64,000 nt of DNA from Rhizobium sp. Root1220 (GTDB lineage: Bacteria > Pseudomonadota > Alphaproteobacteria > Rhizobiales > Rhizobiaceae), in the NCBI RefSeq assembly GCF_001426265.1, contig NZ_LMDG01000035.1, positions 62,001 to 126,000 on the forward strand, in the 5' to 3' direction. The notes under the pieces were generated by a model. That model was not told where the DNA came from, did no database searches, and saw nothing but the letters and a program-made list of their open reading frames with translations. Below, one piece after another: positions 44,400 to 53,726 of this stretch. Numbering within the stretch: the first letter of the stretch is position 1; each line of letters starts with the position of its first letter. The position numbers were made by a program, and so were the translations under genes.

Positions 44400-45128
44400 T
44401 TATAGATCGACGCTGTTGGGCAGGATCACAAGGTCGCGGATGGTGACATTGCGGGGCCGCGACAGCATGAACAACACACATTCCGCCACTTCTATCGGCT
44501 GCATCAGGCTTCCGTTTGCAAGTGCCTCCTCCAACTTGGCTTTCGGCCAGTCGTCCAAAAGTGCTGTCACCACTGGTCCCGGCAGGACGGCGCCGACACG
44601 AACGCCATGCTGAGCGACCTGGCGGCGGGTCGAGTGCACGAAGGCCTGGACTGCAAACTTGGAGGCCGTGTAGATCGGCTCCCAGACGACAGGAACAACA
44701 CCGGCGACCGAACTGGTGAAAAGGATGTCGCCCGACTTCTGCGCAATCATATGCGGCAGAACCGCGTGCACCGATCTAAAGGCAGCGTTGATGTTGAGGT
44801 TGAGCATGCGATCCCAGGCATCGGGATCCCCTTCCGCCACCGCTCCGCCGATATAGGCGCCCGCGTTGGCGTGGAAGATGTCGAGGCCGCCAGCAATCTC
44901 AAGAATGCGCGGCAGCATACCCGAGACGCCCGCAGGATTCAGCAAATCGACGACGAGCGGCCGGGCGCGGTCGCCAAGCTCCGCACAAAGCGCGTCCAGC
45001 CGATCTCTGGCCCGATCGACGAGCACCACCGTCGCTCCTTCCCGGATCAACGTGCGGGCGCATTCAAGCCCGATACCGGATGCCGCGCCGGTGATGGCGG
45101 CAACCTTGCCCTTCATGAGTTCGGTCAT
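44400..45128 (-). CDS. rbtD: Ribitol 2-dehydrogenase
   Basis: The 242-residue SDR protein starts MTELMKGKVAAITGAASGIG with the NAD motif and has the catalytic YTASK. It matches the well-known Klebsiella ribitol dehydrogenase closely in segments such as LDIFHANAGAYIGG, LNINAAFRSVHAVLPHMIAQ and VRVGAVLPGPVVTALLDDWP, ending ILPNSVDL. It oxidises ribitol to D-ribulose with NAD. AAGGAG lies eight bases before the ATG at 45128. A longer frame to 46175 overlaps the permease and is rejected. Confidence 0.93.
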   Translation of the reverse strand: MTELMKGKVAAITGAASGIGLECARTLIREGATVVLVDRARDRLDALCAELGDRARPLVVDLLNPAGVSGMLPRILEIAGGLDIFHANAGAYIGGAVAEGDPDAWDRMLNLNINAAFRSVHAVLPHMIAQKSGDILFTSSVAGVVPVVWEPIYTASKFAVQAFVHSTRRQVAQHGVRVGAVLPGPVVTALLDDWPKAKLEEALANGSLMQPIEVAECVLFMLSRPRNVTIRDLVILPNSVDL

Positions 45129-45151
45129 GAGAAATACTCCTTGAAACGATG

Positions 45152-46417
45152 TTATGCGCGTCCGTGGCTGACGCGGGATCGGCGTGCGAGCGAGTCGACG
45201 ATGACAGCGATGGCAAGAACCGCGCCGGTGATCATGTAGCGCAACGACGAGCTCAGATTCAGCAGCGTCAGCCCATTGGAGATCGCCTGGATGACAATGA
45301 TCCCAAGCAGAGCCGAATAGGCGCTGCCGCGGCCGCCGAAGAGACTGGTGCCGCCAATGACGGCCGCTGCAATCGCGTTCAGATTGACGTCGCCGGTGCC
45401 GGCCTGCTGGCTTGACGATGCCAGCCGCGAAGCCGACAGGATGCCGCCGAGTGTCGCCAGCGTCGAGCAGAGCATGAAGGCGCTCATATAGATGCGGCGC
45501 ACGTTGATGCCGGAACGGCGCGCGGCTTCGCGATTGCCGCCGACAGCAAACATCGACCGACCCCAGCGGGTACGGGTGAGCGCATAGTTCAGCACCACGA
45601 CCAGTACCACAAGAAGGCCAAACATCCATGGAACGCCGCGACCGAGATTGAGGTAGTAGGCGGCGAATTCCAGGGCAATCGTCAGTATTCCGGCCTTGAG
45701 CGCCAACGCACCGATAGGCTGCGACGAGAGATTGGCAACCTTGCGGCGCTCGCGCGTCCGCATGCCAACCACAACCATTACCGCACCGGGCAACAGCGCC
45801 AGAACATGCGATACCCAGGCCGGCATGACGAGGATTTGGCCAAAGCGCACGAGCGGTGACGCATAGGGCAGGTTGATGCTGCCTGTCGGTCCGAGGATAT
45901 AGAGCTGCAAGCCGAGAAGCGCGAGAAGACCTGCCAGCGTGGCGACGAAACTCGGCATTCCGAGCCGGCTGTAAAGTGTCGCATAGAGCGCGCCGACAGC
46001 TGCGCCGACTATGAGGGCAACGAGAATGGCGCCTCCTACCGGCCAACCGGCGTTGACCCAGAGAACACCGATGATCGCCGAAGACAGACCGCTCATGGAA
46101 CCGACGGAAAGATCGATTTCCCCGAGCAGCAGAACGCAGACAATACCCAGCGAGATGATGCCGACTGTCGCGCAATCGAAGAGAAGGTTGACGAGGTTGT
46201 TGGGGAGAAGAAAGACAGGGTTCAGGATGCTGAAGACCGTCGAGATAACGATCAGTCCGACGGCAACCGGCAGCATGCCGAGATCACCCGACCGAATCCG
46301 GTCGATGAAGGCCTTTGCCAAGTCAACGATGCTGTCATTGTGCTTGACGCGCTCGTCGCTGCGATCAAGCCTGGCGCCGGGTTGTGTCGGCGCGGTAGCG
46401 TTTTTCTGCTGGTTCAT
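45152..46417 (-). CDS. Ribitol ABC transporter permease (RbsC/XylH type)
   Basis: The 421-residue protein has about ten membrane spans and the RbsC-type signature GEIDLSVGSMSGLSSAIIGV, with the cytoplasmic contact loop GGNREAARRSGINVRRIYMS. It is longer than most RbsC because of an N-terminal cytoplasmic region of about 45 residues. The start overlaps the ATPase stop as ATGA. Ribitol is inferred as substrate from the dehydrogenase and kinase downstream. Confidence 0.9.
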   Translation of the reverse strand: MNQQKNATAPTQPGARLDRSDERVKHNDSIVDLAKAFIDRIRSGDLGMLPVAVGLIVISTVFSILNPVFLLPNNLVNLLFDCATVGIISLGIVCVLLLGEIDLSVGSMSGLSSAIIGVLWVNAGWPVGGAILVALIVGAAVGALYATLYSRLGMPSFVATLAGLLALLGLQLYILGPTGSINLPYASPLVRFGQILVMPAWVSHVLALLPGAVMVVVGMRTRERRKVANLSSQPIGALALKAGILTIALEFAAYYLNLGRGVPWMFGLLVVLVVVLNYALTRTRWGRSMFAVGGNREAARRSGINVRRIYMSAFMLCSTLATLGGILSASRLASSSQQAGTGDVNLNAIAAAVIGGTSLFGGRGSAYSALLGIIVIQAISNGLTLLNLSSSLRYMITGAVLAIAVIVDSLARRSRVSHGRA

Positions 46418-47232
46418 GCGGGCCTCCCGCTAGTCTCGTTGGAATGACCGGACTTGCGCTCGATGCGGCGCGAGACCGAATTCTCCGTTGCGCCGGTAAT
46501 CGACGCGACGAGTTCCTGATTGGATGCATCCGGCGTGAAAATGCCATTGTTGCGTCCAAGGCGAAGGACGACGATGCGATCGGCGACCGCGCGAACGTCT
46601 TCCATGTTGTGGCTGATCACGATCACTCCAAGTCCTCGATCGCGCACGCGCTCGATGAGGTTCAGCACCTCTGCAGTCTGGGCGACGCCAAGCGCGGCCG
46701 TCGGCTCGTCGAGCATGATGATCTTGGGATCAAGCAGCAGCGAGCGTGCGATTGCCACCGTCTGCCGCTGGCCACCTGAAAGCGACGCGATCGGCTCGCG
46801 AACTGACGGAATACGCGCGGCAAGCTCGCGCAAGAGCGTCCAGGCGCGAACTTCCATTGCCACCTCGTCGAGGCTCCATGGCGACAGCTCATGCCCAAGA
46901 AAAAGGTTGGCGACGACGTCGAGATTTTCGCACAGCGCCAGGTCTTGAAAGACGGTGGCGATACCCAGCTCCAACGCGCTGCCGGGGCTGTCGAGCGCCA
47001 CCTGGCGGCCCATGAACTCGATGGTGCCGGACGACGGCTGGTGCACGCCCGCCAGAACCTTGACAAGGGTTGACTTGCCGGCGCCGTTGTCGCCGACGAG
47101 CGCCACGACTTCGCCGGCCTTCACTTCGAGATCGATATCGGTCAAGGCGGAAACGGCGCCGAAATTCTTGGATATGTTGCTCAGCCGGAGAATGGTCTCG
47201 CCCTTCTCCGCCTTTAAACCTGTATCACGCAT
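46414..47232 (-). CDS. Ribitol ABC transporter ATPase (single NBD)
   Basis: The 272-residue ATPase has one nucleotide-binding domain: Walker A GDNGAGKSTLVK, signature LSGGQRQTVAIARS, Walker B IIMLDEPTAALGV. Most ribose-type systems carry a double ATPase as in 52142-53683; the single form is like FrcA and is expected to dimerise. A short tail (NQELVASITGATENSVSRRI) ends the protein. Confidence 0.9.
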   Translation of the reverse strand: MRDTGLKAEKGETILRLSNISKNFGAVSALTDIDLEVKAGEVVALVGDNGAGKSTLVKVLAGVHQPSSGTIEFMGRQVALDSPGSALELGIATVFQDLALCENLDVVANLFLGHELSPWSLDEVAMEVRAWTLLRELAARIPSVREPIASLSGGQRQTVAIARSLLLDPKIIMLDEPTAALGVAQTAEVLNLIERVRDRGLGVIVISHNMEDVRAVADRIVVLRLGRNNGIFTPDASNQELVASITGATENSVSRRIERKSGHSNETSGRPA

Positions 47233-47258
47233 GGCTCTTGGCCTCTCTGGGGATGAGC

Positions 47259-47288
47259 TCGCCCGACCACGCAGAGCGGGTCGGGCGA
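47259..47288 (-). promoter_or_regulatory. Hairpin between binding-protein and ATPase genes
   Basis: TCGCCCGACC / GGTCGGGCGA forms a perfect 10-bp stem with a 10-base loop, 13 bases after the binding-protein stop, without a T-tract. Confidence 0.6.
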
Positions 47289-47301
47289 TACTGGGAGGAT
47301 A

Positions 47302-48345
47302 TTACTGGATACCCAGCTTCTTGCACCCTTCGGCATATTCGCCAGTGCAAACCTCGGCAGCCGTTTGGATGCCCTTGTCGAAGATTTCGGCCTTGATGTT
47401 CTCAGCCGTGACAACTGCCGGCACGAACAGTTCGGACGGCGTGTCGTAGAGTTTGTTTTTTGCCTCCGGCGTCTCACCCTTGATGAGCTGGAACGCGACC
47501 TTGGCCGCGGCTGCGGCAACGATTTCAGAAGGTTTCGAGATCGTATTGTACTGATCGCCGGAAATGATCAGCTGCAGCGCGGCAATCGTCGCGTCGTTGC
47601 CGGTAACAGGAGGCACCGGCTTCACGCCAGCGGCCTTGAAGGCCGCAATCGCACCGCCGCCTGTGCCGTCGTTTGCGGCCACAACGCCCTTGATGTCGGC
47701 GCCAAAGCGGGTGATCTGGCCAGCAGCCCATTCCTGCGCCTTCGGCGGCGCCCACTCCGGAGTGTCGTATTCAGCGAGCGTCTTGTAGCCAGAATCCTTG
47801 AGGCCACGATGGATGCCGTCCCGGATCAGGCCGGCGGCTGCGTCGGTAGGTGAACCGTTGATCTGCAACAGGCCCGAACCTTCGGCAACGCCCGTGGCCT
47901 TCATGTGGTCGACCAGAGACTTGGCGATAGCGTAGCCGATGCCCTCGTTGTCAAAGGACACGTAGAAATCCGCCGGCTTGGCCGGGATCGGCCGATCGTA
48001 AGCGATAACCTTTACACCCTGCGACTGGGCAATCTCGACAAGGCCGGCTGCCGCGGACGAATCCACAGGATCGAGAACGATGACCTTGGCGCCCTGCGCA
48101 ATCACCGAGTTGAACTGCTGCTGCTGGAGCGAGGCATCGGCATTGGCGTTCTGATAAATTACGGAGCATCCGGCGCAAAGCTTTGCCATCTCCGTCTTGA
48201 ACCCGGGGAAATCGTGCTGTTCGTAGCGGGTAGACGCCTGGTCAGGCATCAGGAACGCTACTGTAGCAGTATCATCCGCAAAGGCGGTGCCGGCAAAACC
48301 GGCAAGGACCGCAGCGGTCGTCATCATGAAATTACGGTATGCCAT
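47302..48345 (-). CDS. Ribitol ABC transporter substrate-binding protein (RbsB/XylF type)
   Basis: The 347-residue periplasmic protein (signal MAYRNFMMTTAAVLAGFAGTAFAD) has the ribose-type fold with VAFLMPDQASTRYEQHDFPG, VIVLDPVDSSAAAGLVEIAQ and GVVAANDGTGGGAIAAFKAA. It captures the polyol for the permease. GGAGGAG lies just ahead of the ATG at 48345; an ATG at 48357 would place the ribosome site inside the gene. It leads the operon and is divergent from a LacI gene. Confidence 0.9.
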   Translation of the reverse strand: MAYRNFMMTTAAVLAGFAGTAFADDTATVAFLMPDQASTRYEQHDFPGFKTEMAKLCAGCSVIYQNANADASLQQQQFNSVIAQGAKVIVLDPVDSSAAAGLVEIAQSQGVKVIAYDRPIPAKPADFYVSFDNEGIGYAIAKSLVDHMKATGVAEGSGLLQINGSPTDAAAGLIRDGIHRGLKDSGYKTLAEYDTPEWAPPKAQEWAAGQITRFGADIKGVVAANDGTGGGAIAAFKAAGVKPVPPVTGNDATIAALQLIISGDQYNTISKPSEIVAAAAAKVAFQLIKGETPEAKNKLYDTPSELFVPAVVTAENIKAEIFDKGIQTAAEVCTGEYAEGCKKLGIQ

Positions 48346-48467
48346 GCTCTCCTCCATATGATCGGATTTTTTGTCAAAGGATGACTTCCGGTCGGCCTCC
48401 GAAGATACGATCGGCATCGAATCGCGATCGCACTCGTCTCCCCGGTCAGCTCTCCACAACTAACCTA

Positions 48468-48503
48468 CTCCATCGATTGAGCTTTCTTGCTCAATCGATG
48501 GAG
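48468..48503. promoter_or_regulatory. 36-bp palindrome between ribitol operon and LacI gene
   Basis: Two 15-bp arms CTCCATCGATTGAGC and GCTCAATCGATGGAG flank TTTCTT. Each arm contains ATCGAT, centred 22 bp apart (about two helical turns), so it may be a pair of LacI-type operators as well as a hairpin. It sits in the divergent promoter region. Confidence 0.7.
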
Positions 48504-48562
48504 CAACAATTGCCACTTTCACATATTGATGTCAAGCTGCGCCGAAATGGAGACCCATATTT

Positions 48563-49582
48563 GTGAACCGCGACAAGCAGCCCAAGAGAACGACCATCTA
48601 CGATTTGGCGGAGTTGGCCGGCACTTCAGCGAGCGCAGTCAGCGCGGTGTTGAATGGGAACTGGAAAAAGCGGCGGATCGGCAGCCAGCTGGCGGAGAAA
48701 ATCACGCGGCTGGCCGAGGAGCAGGGCTATGCGGTGAACATGCAGGCAAGCCTGCTGCGTCGCGAGAAATCCAAGATCATCGGGATGATCGTGCCGAAGT
48801 ACGATAACCGCTACTTCGGTTCCATCGTCGAGACGTTCGAGAACATGGCGCGGCAACGCGGACTTTTTCCCATCGTCACGTGCACGCGCCGCGATCCGGA
48901 GTTGGAAATAGAAGCGGCTCGCGAGATGCTATCTTACCAAGTGGAATGGGTCGTTTCGACGGGTGCCACCGATCCCGATCGCGTCACGGATCTCTGTGCG
49001 GCGTCCGGTGTCCGCAGCCTCAATCTCGACTTGCCGGGATCAAAGGCACCGTCGGTGATTTCCGATAATTTCGCCGGTGCGCGTGAACTGACCCGCCGTG
49101 TTCTTCTCAATCACGAGCGCAAGCTAGGCCACAAATCGCCGCTGCTTTTCATCGGCGGTCGTGGCAGCGATCACAATACCTCCGAACGCGTGAAAGGGTT
49201 TCTCGCCGCCCATGCCGAGATGGAAATTACCGTCCACCAACACCACATCCTGACCTGCGGCTATGCACCGGAGAAAGCCGACGATGCACTCAGCGCTTTG
49301 GCCCAGGCCGAAGGGAGCGTGCCGATGGGAATGTTCGTAAACTCGACGATTTCCCTTGAAGGCGTCATGGGTTGGATCAGACGCTCCGGCCACTACAGCA
49401 CGATAGCGCCTACTCTCGGGTGTTTCGACTGGGATCCATTCGTCGCGTTGCTCTGTGACGACATCCAGATGGTCCGGCAGGACGTCCCGGCAATGCTTTC
49501 ATCCGTCTTCGACATCATCGACAACGGAGCAAAGACAACATCATTGATCGAGATTCCTCCCGTGTTCGTGACCTCGCCTTAG
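48563..49582 (+). CDS. LacI-family regulator of the ribitol operon
   Basis: The 339-residue protein starts with a GTG (MNRDKQPKRTTIYDLAELAG) and has the LacI DNA-binding domain (TSASAVSAVLNGNWKKRRIG) with a hinge and a periplasmic-binding-like effector domain (IIGMIVPKYDNRYFGSIVET). It is divergent from the ribitol operon and probably represses it through the palindrome at 48468. Confidence 0.88.
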   Translation: MNRDKQPKRTTIYDLAELAGTSASAVSAVLNGNWKKRRIGSQLAEKITRLAEEQGYAVNMQASLLRREKSKIIGMIVPKYDNRYFGSIVETFENMARQRGLFPIVTCTRRDPELEIEAAREMLSYQVEWVVSTGATDPDRVTDLCAASGVRSLNLDLPGSKAPSVISDNFAGARELTRRVLLNHERKLGHKSPLLFIGGRGSDHNTSERVKGFLAAHAEMEITVHQHHILTCGYAPEKADDALSALAQAEGSVPMGMFVNSTISLEGVMGWIRRSGHYSTIAPTLGCFDWDPFVALLCDDIQMVRQDVPAMLSSVFDIIDNGAKTTSLIEIPPVFVTSP

Positions 49583-49647
49583 CGCATTTCTCGCTGAAAA
49601 AGGGGCTCGTCCACCGAGATTTTCCATCGGCCCTGCAGCATGGACAG

Positions 49648-50754
49648 TCACTGCGGCTTGGGTGGCGGGGCGGCGACGGAGCGGCGCTTGACGAGCGAGC
49701 ACTCGAGCTTCGCAATCGGGTAGCGCCTCCTGTCGGGTGCCGGGTCGAGATGTTCGATTGCCCACTGCCCCATGGCGAGATGCGGTAGGACCGAAGTCGT
49801 CAGTGGGGGTACGAGATGTCGCGAAATCTCCTCGTCGTCATAGCCCACAACCGACATGTCGCGGGGTATGTGCAGACCGGCGTCCTTGAGCGCTTCGTAG
49901 CAGCCGACAGCAGTCCGGTCGTTCTGGCAGAAGATCGCCGTTGGCGGCTCTTTCAGACCAAGCAATTTCATTGTGGAGGCATAGCCTGCACTGGCCGACC
50001 AGTCGCCTTCGATGACCAGTTCCGGATCGAAGGGTATATCGGCGGTTGCCAGGGCGCGGCGGTATCCCGTCAATCGGTCCTGCGCGGCCTGCATCCAGAT
50101 TTCGCCGGTAATCGTCGCGATGCGATGATGCCCGTGCGTGATCAGGTGCCGCGTGGAACTCTGCCCTCCCGCGATTTCACTCGGCACCACGGCCGGAAAG
50201 GCATAGTCCGCCGTATAGCAGTTCAGCAGTACCGTCGGGATGTTGAGTTCGTAGATATAGGAGGGAAGCTCGATCTCGCGGGTGTAGATTGTCATGTAAA
50301 TGAGCGCCGATATGCCGCCGCTCGTCAACGCCCTGATTGCCCTCGGCTCCATCACGGGATCGCTGAGCGTCTGTGTTACCAAGAGGACATTGCCGCTGTT
50401 CCACGAGGCCTGCCGCGCGCCTTCGATTGCAACGATGGCTTCCGGGCTGGTGGCCAGTTGGTCGACGGCGAAACCAATTACGTTGTCTAAGCCCGAATAG
50501 GTGGCCGCCATCGCGTAGGTTGCCCCCACATAGCCGAGCGCACGCGCCGCCTCGAGTACGCGGTCGCGGGTCTGCTGAGAGATGCGGGTTCCAGGCGTGT
50601 TGTTCAGAACGAACGAGACGGCCGCCTGCGAGCACCCAGCCGCAGTGGCAATGTCCATCATCGTCACGCGCTCACCGGGGCGGGAACCTTTTCGCCTGCG
50701 CACGGGCTTTTCCCTCGCAGGCTCTATTCCCTCTGTGCTCTTGGGGCTTCGCAT
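49648..50754 (-). CDS. LacI-family regulator of the second ribose-type transporter
   Basis: The 368-residue protein has an N-terminal basic tail (MRSPKSTEGIEPAREKPVRR), the LacI helix-turn-helix (VTMMDIATAAGCSQAAVSFV) and a sugar-binding-like domain (NVIGFAVDQLATSPEAIVAI, YDDEEISRHLVPPLTTSVLP). The ATG at 50754 is used; an upstream TTG at 50796 is less likely. It ends 65 bases from the convergent LacI gene. It is divergent from the transporter at 51105. Confidence 0.87.
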   Translation of the reverse strand: MRSPKSTEGIEPAREKPVRRRKGSRPGERVTMMDIATAAGCSQAAVSFVLNNTPGTRISQQTRDRVLEAARALGYVGATYAMAATYSGLDNVIGFAVDQLATSPEAIVAIEGARQASWNSGNVLLVTQTLSDPVMEPRAIRALTSGGISALIYMTIYTREIELPSYIYELNIPTVLLNCYTADYAFPAVVPSEIAGGQSSTRHLITHGHHRIATITGEIWMQAAQDRLTGYRRALATADIPFDPELVIEGDWSASAGYASTMKLLGLKEPPTAIFCQNDRTAVGCYEALKDAGLHIPRDMSVVGYDDEEISRHLVPPLTTSVLPHLAMGQWAIEHLDPAPDRRRYPIAKLECSLVKRRSVAAPPPKPQ

Positions 50755-51104
50755 TCGTGAAAACCGTCTCCGCTCGGATGTTTGGGTCAGCGTCAATGAT
50801 GTTCGCTGTAGCTAATTAATATTAGCATTGGTCCGAAAGCGCTAGCAATTTGCAGAAATTGCTACAACCTCAGCAGTTACTGGCAATGTGCCAGCAAGAA
50901 ATAGCATTCCGGGCCGTTGCCTGATGAAATGTTTTGATTAGCATTGATAATACTATTTACTAATTAAGATTCTTGTATACCGTCAGCAAGCGATCGGACC
51001 TATGCCACTCGTCGCTTTGCGACAGCCCTAGGAGGGGGCGCGCATCCGGCCGGCCGTAAATCGCAAACGGGCCCGTGCAACTGCGGCCCCTCGGGAGGTG
51101 TACT
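50755..51104. promoter_or_regulatory. Divergent control region with two palindromes
   Basis: This AT-rich 350-base gap holds GCTAAT-TAAT-ATTAGC (50811-50826) and a stronger TAGCAATTT-GCAG-AAATTGCTA (50843-50864), both with a four-base spacer. They are good candidates for operators of the adjacent LacI protein. No gene is seen in the gap. Confidence 0.6.
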
Positions 51105-52067
51105 ATGAAACAGCTGAAACGCAATGCAGCCTTGTTCTTCGCCGGGTTGATGCTGAGCGCGGCACCGATTGCAGTATCGCGTGCCGACGACAAGCCGACG
51201 CTCGCATTCGTGGTCAACGGGGCGTCCGACTTCTGGAAAGCCGCCGAGGCGGGGGTGAAGAAGGCGCAGAGCGAAATGCCTGACTACACCATGGAGCTGA
51301 AGTATCCTGAGCAGGCGGCTGTCGCCATTCAGCAGCGTCTCATGGAAGATCTCGTCAGCGCCGGCGTCAAGGGGATCATGGTCTCCGCCGTTGATCCCAA
51401 GACCCAGACGGATGGCCTCAACAAGATCGGCTCGCAGACGGCCCTGTTCACCACCGACAGCGACGCACCGAAGACCAACCGCGTCGCCTATATCGGTTCT
51501 TCGAACGTCGACGCCGGCAAGCAGGCCGCCGAAATTGCCAAGAAGGCAATGCCGGACGGCGGCAAGTGCATGGGCTTCGTCGGTCTCCTGGGCGCCGACA
51601 ACGCCCGCGAACGCATCGAAGGCATGAAGGAGGGGCTCAAGGGCACCAAGATCGAGCTTGTCGATGTTCGCGGTGACGACATCGACCAGACGCGCGCCAA
51701 GAAGAACGTCGAGGATGCGTTGGTGGCCAGTCCCGACTTGACCTGCATGGTCGGCTTCTACTCCTACAACACGCCGCGCATCTATGAGGCGCTGCGTGAC
51801 GCAGGCAAGCTCGGCCAGATCACCGTCGTCGGCTTTGACGACGATCCGATCACGCTCGGCGGCGTCAAGGAAGGCACGATCGCTGCGACCGTCGTACAGC
51901 AGCCGTTCGAATGGGCCTATCAGGGGATGAAACTGATGGCCGCCCACCTCAAGGGCGACAAGTCCGGCGTTCCCGCCGACGGCTTGATCATCATCCCGAC
52001 CGTGATCATCGGCAAGGATGACGTTGACAAGTATGCCGCCAACCTGAAGGCCATGGCCGGAAAATAA
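51105..52067 (+). CDS. Ribose-type ABC transporter substrate-binding protein
   Basis: The 320-residue exported protein (signal MKQLKRNAALFFAGLMLSAAP, then IAVSRADDKP) has the RbsB fold: LAFVVNGASDFWKAAEAGVK, VKGIMVSAVDPKTQTDGLNK, CMVGFYSYNTPRIYEALRDA and GFDDDPITLGGVKEG. GGGAGGTG precedes the ATG; a longer frame from 51075 lacks a signal. Ligand unknown; no catabolic gene adjoins, so the sugar cannot be inferred. Confidence 0.91.
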   Translation: MKQLKRNAALFFAGLMLSAAPIAVSRADDKPTLAFVVNGASDFWKAAEAGVKKAQSEMPDYTMELKYPEQAAVAIQQRLMEDLVSAGVKGIMVSAVDPKTQTDGLNKIGSQTALFTTDSDAPKTNRVAYIGSSNVDAGKQAAEIAKKAMPDGGKCMGFVGLLGADNARERIEGMKEGLKGTKIELVDVRGDDIDQTRAKKNVEDALVASPDLTCMVGFYSYNTPRIYEALRDAGKLGQITVVGFDDDPITLGGVKEGTIAATVVQQPFEWAYQGMKLMAAHLKGDKSGVPADGLIIIPTVIIGKDDVDKYAANLKAMAGK

Positions 52068-52073
52068 CCCTGC

Positions 52074-52105
52074 TTCGCGGCAGCGGTACTTGCCGCTGCC
52101 GCGAA
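52074..52105 (+). promoter_or_regulatory. Hairpin between binding-protein and ATPase genes
   Basis: TTCGCGGCAGCGG / CCGCTGCCGCGAA is a perfect 13-bp stem with a six-base loop, six bases after the stop, with no T-tract. Confidence 0.65.
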
Positions 52106-52141
52106 AGGCGTGCCGACAGCATCAGCAGCCATGGACAGGCG

Positions 52142-53683
52142 ATGAATCATACCTCCGAAATCCCGTCACGGGGCGCGCCCGTAACGCCATTCCTTTCGCT
52201 TTCTGGAGTTGGCAAGACCTATCCAGGCGTCGTTGCGCTCGAAGGCCTGTCATTGGACATCATGCCGGGCGAGGTCATCGGCCTTGTCGGCGAGAACGGG
52301 GCTGGAAAGTCGACGCTGATGAAGATTCTCGGCGGCGTGATCGCACCCGATCGGGGCACGATCCTGCTCGACGGGACAGAGCTAGGTCTCCTCACCGTGC
52401 AATCAAGCATCTCGTCTGGCATCGCCTTCGTGCACCAGGAGCTCAATCTCTTTGAGAATCTCGACGTTGCCGCCAATATCTTCCTGGGCCGCGAACCGCT
52501 GAAGGCGGGACCGTTCAAGCTCGTTGATCGCGATCGACTGCGCGACATGGTGAAGCCGCTCCTGAAGCGCGTAGGAGCGCATTTTTCCGCCGACACTCCT
52601 GTTGCGGCACTTTCGCTTGCCGAGCAGCAGATGGTGGAAATCGCCAAGGCGTTGTCCATCAACGCAAGGCTCGTCATCTTTGACGAACCGACTTCCAGCC
52701 TTCCGCTGGCTGAAACCGAACGGCTCTTGAGTATCATCAAATCACTGAAGGCCGATGGCATCAGTGTTATTTTCATCTCTCATCGCCTTCACGAGGTTGA
52801 GCGTGTGGCCGATCGGGTCGTGGTGCTGCGTGACGGGACGCTTGTGGGTACGCTTCCAAAACAGGACATCGGCCACGACCAGATGGTCAAGCTGATGATC
52901 GGCAGGGTGCTTGCGGCCCGGACCGCAAAGCCGCAGCGCTCAGCTGGCACGGTTGCGCTGAAGGCAAGCGGCGTGCGAACCGAGGCCTATCCCAGCCACC
53001 CCGTCGATCTGGAAATCAGATATGGAGAAATCCTGGGGCTTGCGGGCCTCGTTGGATCGGGCCGTACCGAGCTTGCTAGGGTGCTCTTTGGCATAGACCG
53101 AAGTTATGGCGGCGCAATCCTGCAGGACGGACAGCCAATCGCGATCAGTTCGGCGCGGGATGCCGTCGCTCACGGTATTTTCCTGGTGCCAGAAGATCGC
53201 AAGCGCAACGGCATTCTTCTTGATTTGTCGATTGCCCAGAACATAACCCTTGCCGATCTTCCCGCGCTTGCCAACCGCTTCTTGGTCTCGGCTGATCGAG
53301 AGACAGCGGCGGCCGAAAAACAGCGGGGGCGCCTCGGCATCAAGGCGCCCTCGGTTTCGACCCGAACGGGTACTCTGTCGGGCGGCAACCAGCAAAAGGT
53401 GGTGCTCGCCAAATGGCTGTCGATGAACCCGAAGGTGATGATCCTCGATGAACCCACGCGCGGCATCGATATCGGCGCGAAAAACGAGATCTACGGTCTG
53501 ATGCGGGCGCTTGCTGACGCTGGTGTCGCGATCCTGATGATCTCCAGCGATATGGAAGAGGTGATCGGCGTTTCCGACCGCATTGCCGTGATGCATGAGG
53601 GCCAGATCGCCGGCATTTTGGAAGAGGACGAATTCAGCCAGGAAAGCGTCCTTTTGCTTGCTGTCGGCAAAAGGGTAAAATAG
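52142..53683 (+). CDS. Ribose-type ABC transporter ATPase (double NBD, RbsA type)
   Basis: The 513-residue protein has two nucleotide-binding domains: the first with GENGAGKSTLMK, ALSLAEQQMVEIAKALS and VIFDEPTSSL; the second with the degenerate Walker A GLVGSGRTELAR, LSGGNQQKVVLAKWLS and MILDEPTRGIDIG. This is the standard RbsA arrangement. It starts at an ATG after the hairpin region. Confidence 0.93.
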   Translation: MNHTSEIPSRGAPVTPFLSLSGVGKTYPGVVALEGLSLDIMPGEVIGLVGENGAGKSTLMKILGGVIAPDRGTILLDGTELGLLTVQSSISSGIAFVHQELNLFENLDVAANIFLGREPLKAGPFKLVDRDRLRDMVKPLLKRVGAHFSADTPVAALSLAEQQMVEIAKALSINARLVIFDEPTSSLPLAETERLLSIIKSLKADGISVIFISHRLHEVERVADRVVVLRDGTLVGTLPKQDIGHDQMVKLMIGRVLAARTAKPQRSAGTVALKASGVRTEAYPSHPVDLEIRYGEILGLAGLVGSGRTELARVLFGIDRSYGGAILQDGQPIAISSARDAVAHGIFLVPEDRKRNGILLDLSIAQNITLADLPALANRFLVSADRETAAAEKQRGRLGIKAPSVSTRTGTLSGGNQQKVVLAKWLSMNPKVMILDEPTRGIDIGAKNEIYGLMRALADAGVAILMISSDMEEVIGVSDRIAVMHEGQIAGILEEDEFSQESVLLLAVGKRVK

Positions 53684-53726
53684 CCGCTGCGGCCAATATG
53701 AATAAATATCGGGGAATGGATCTCGA

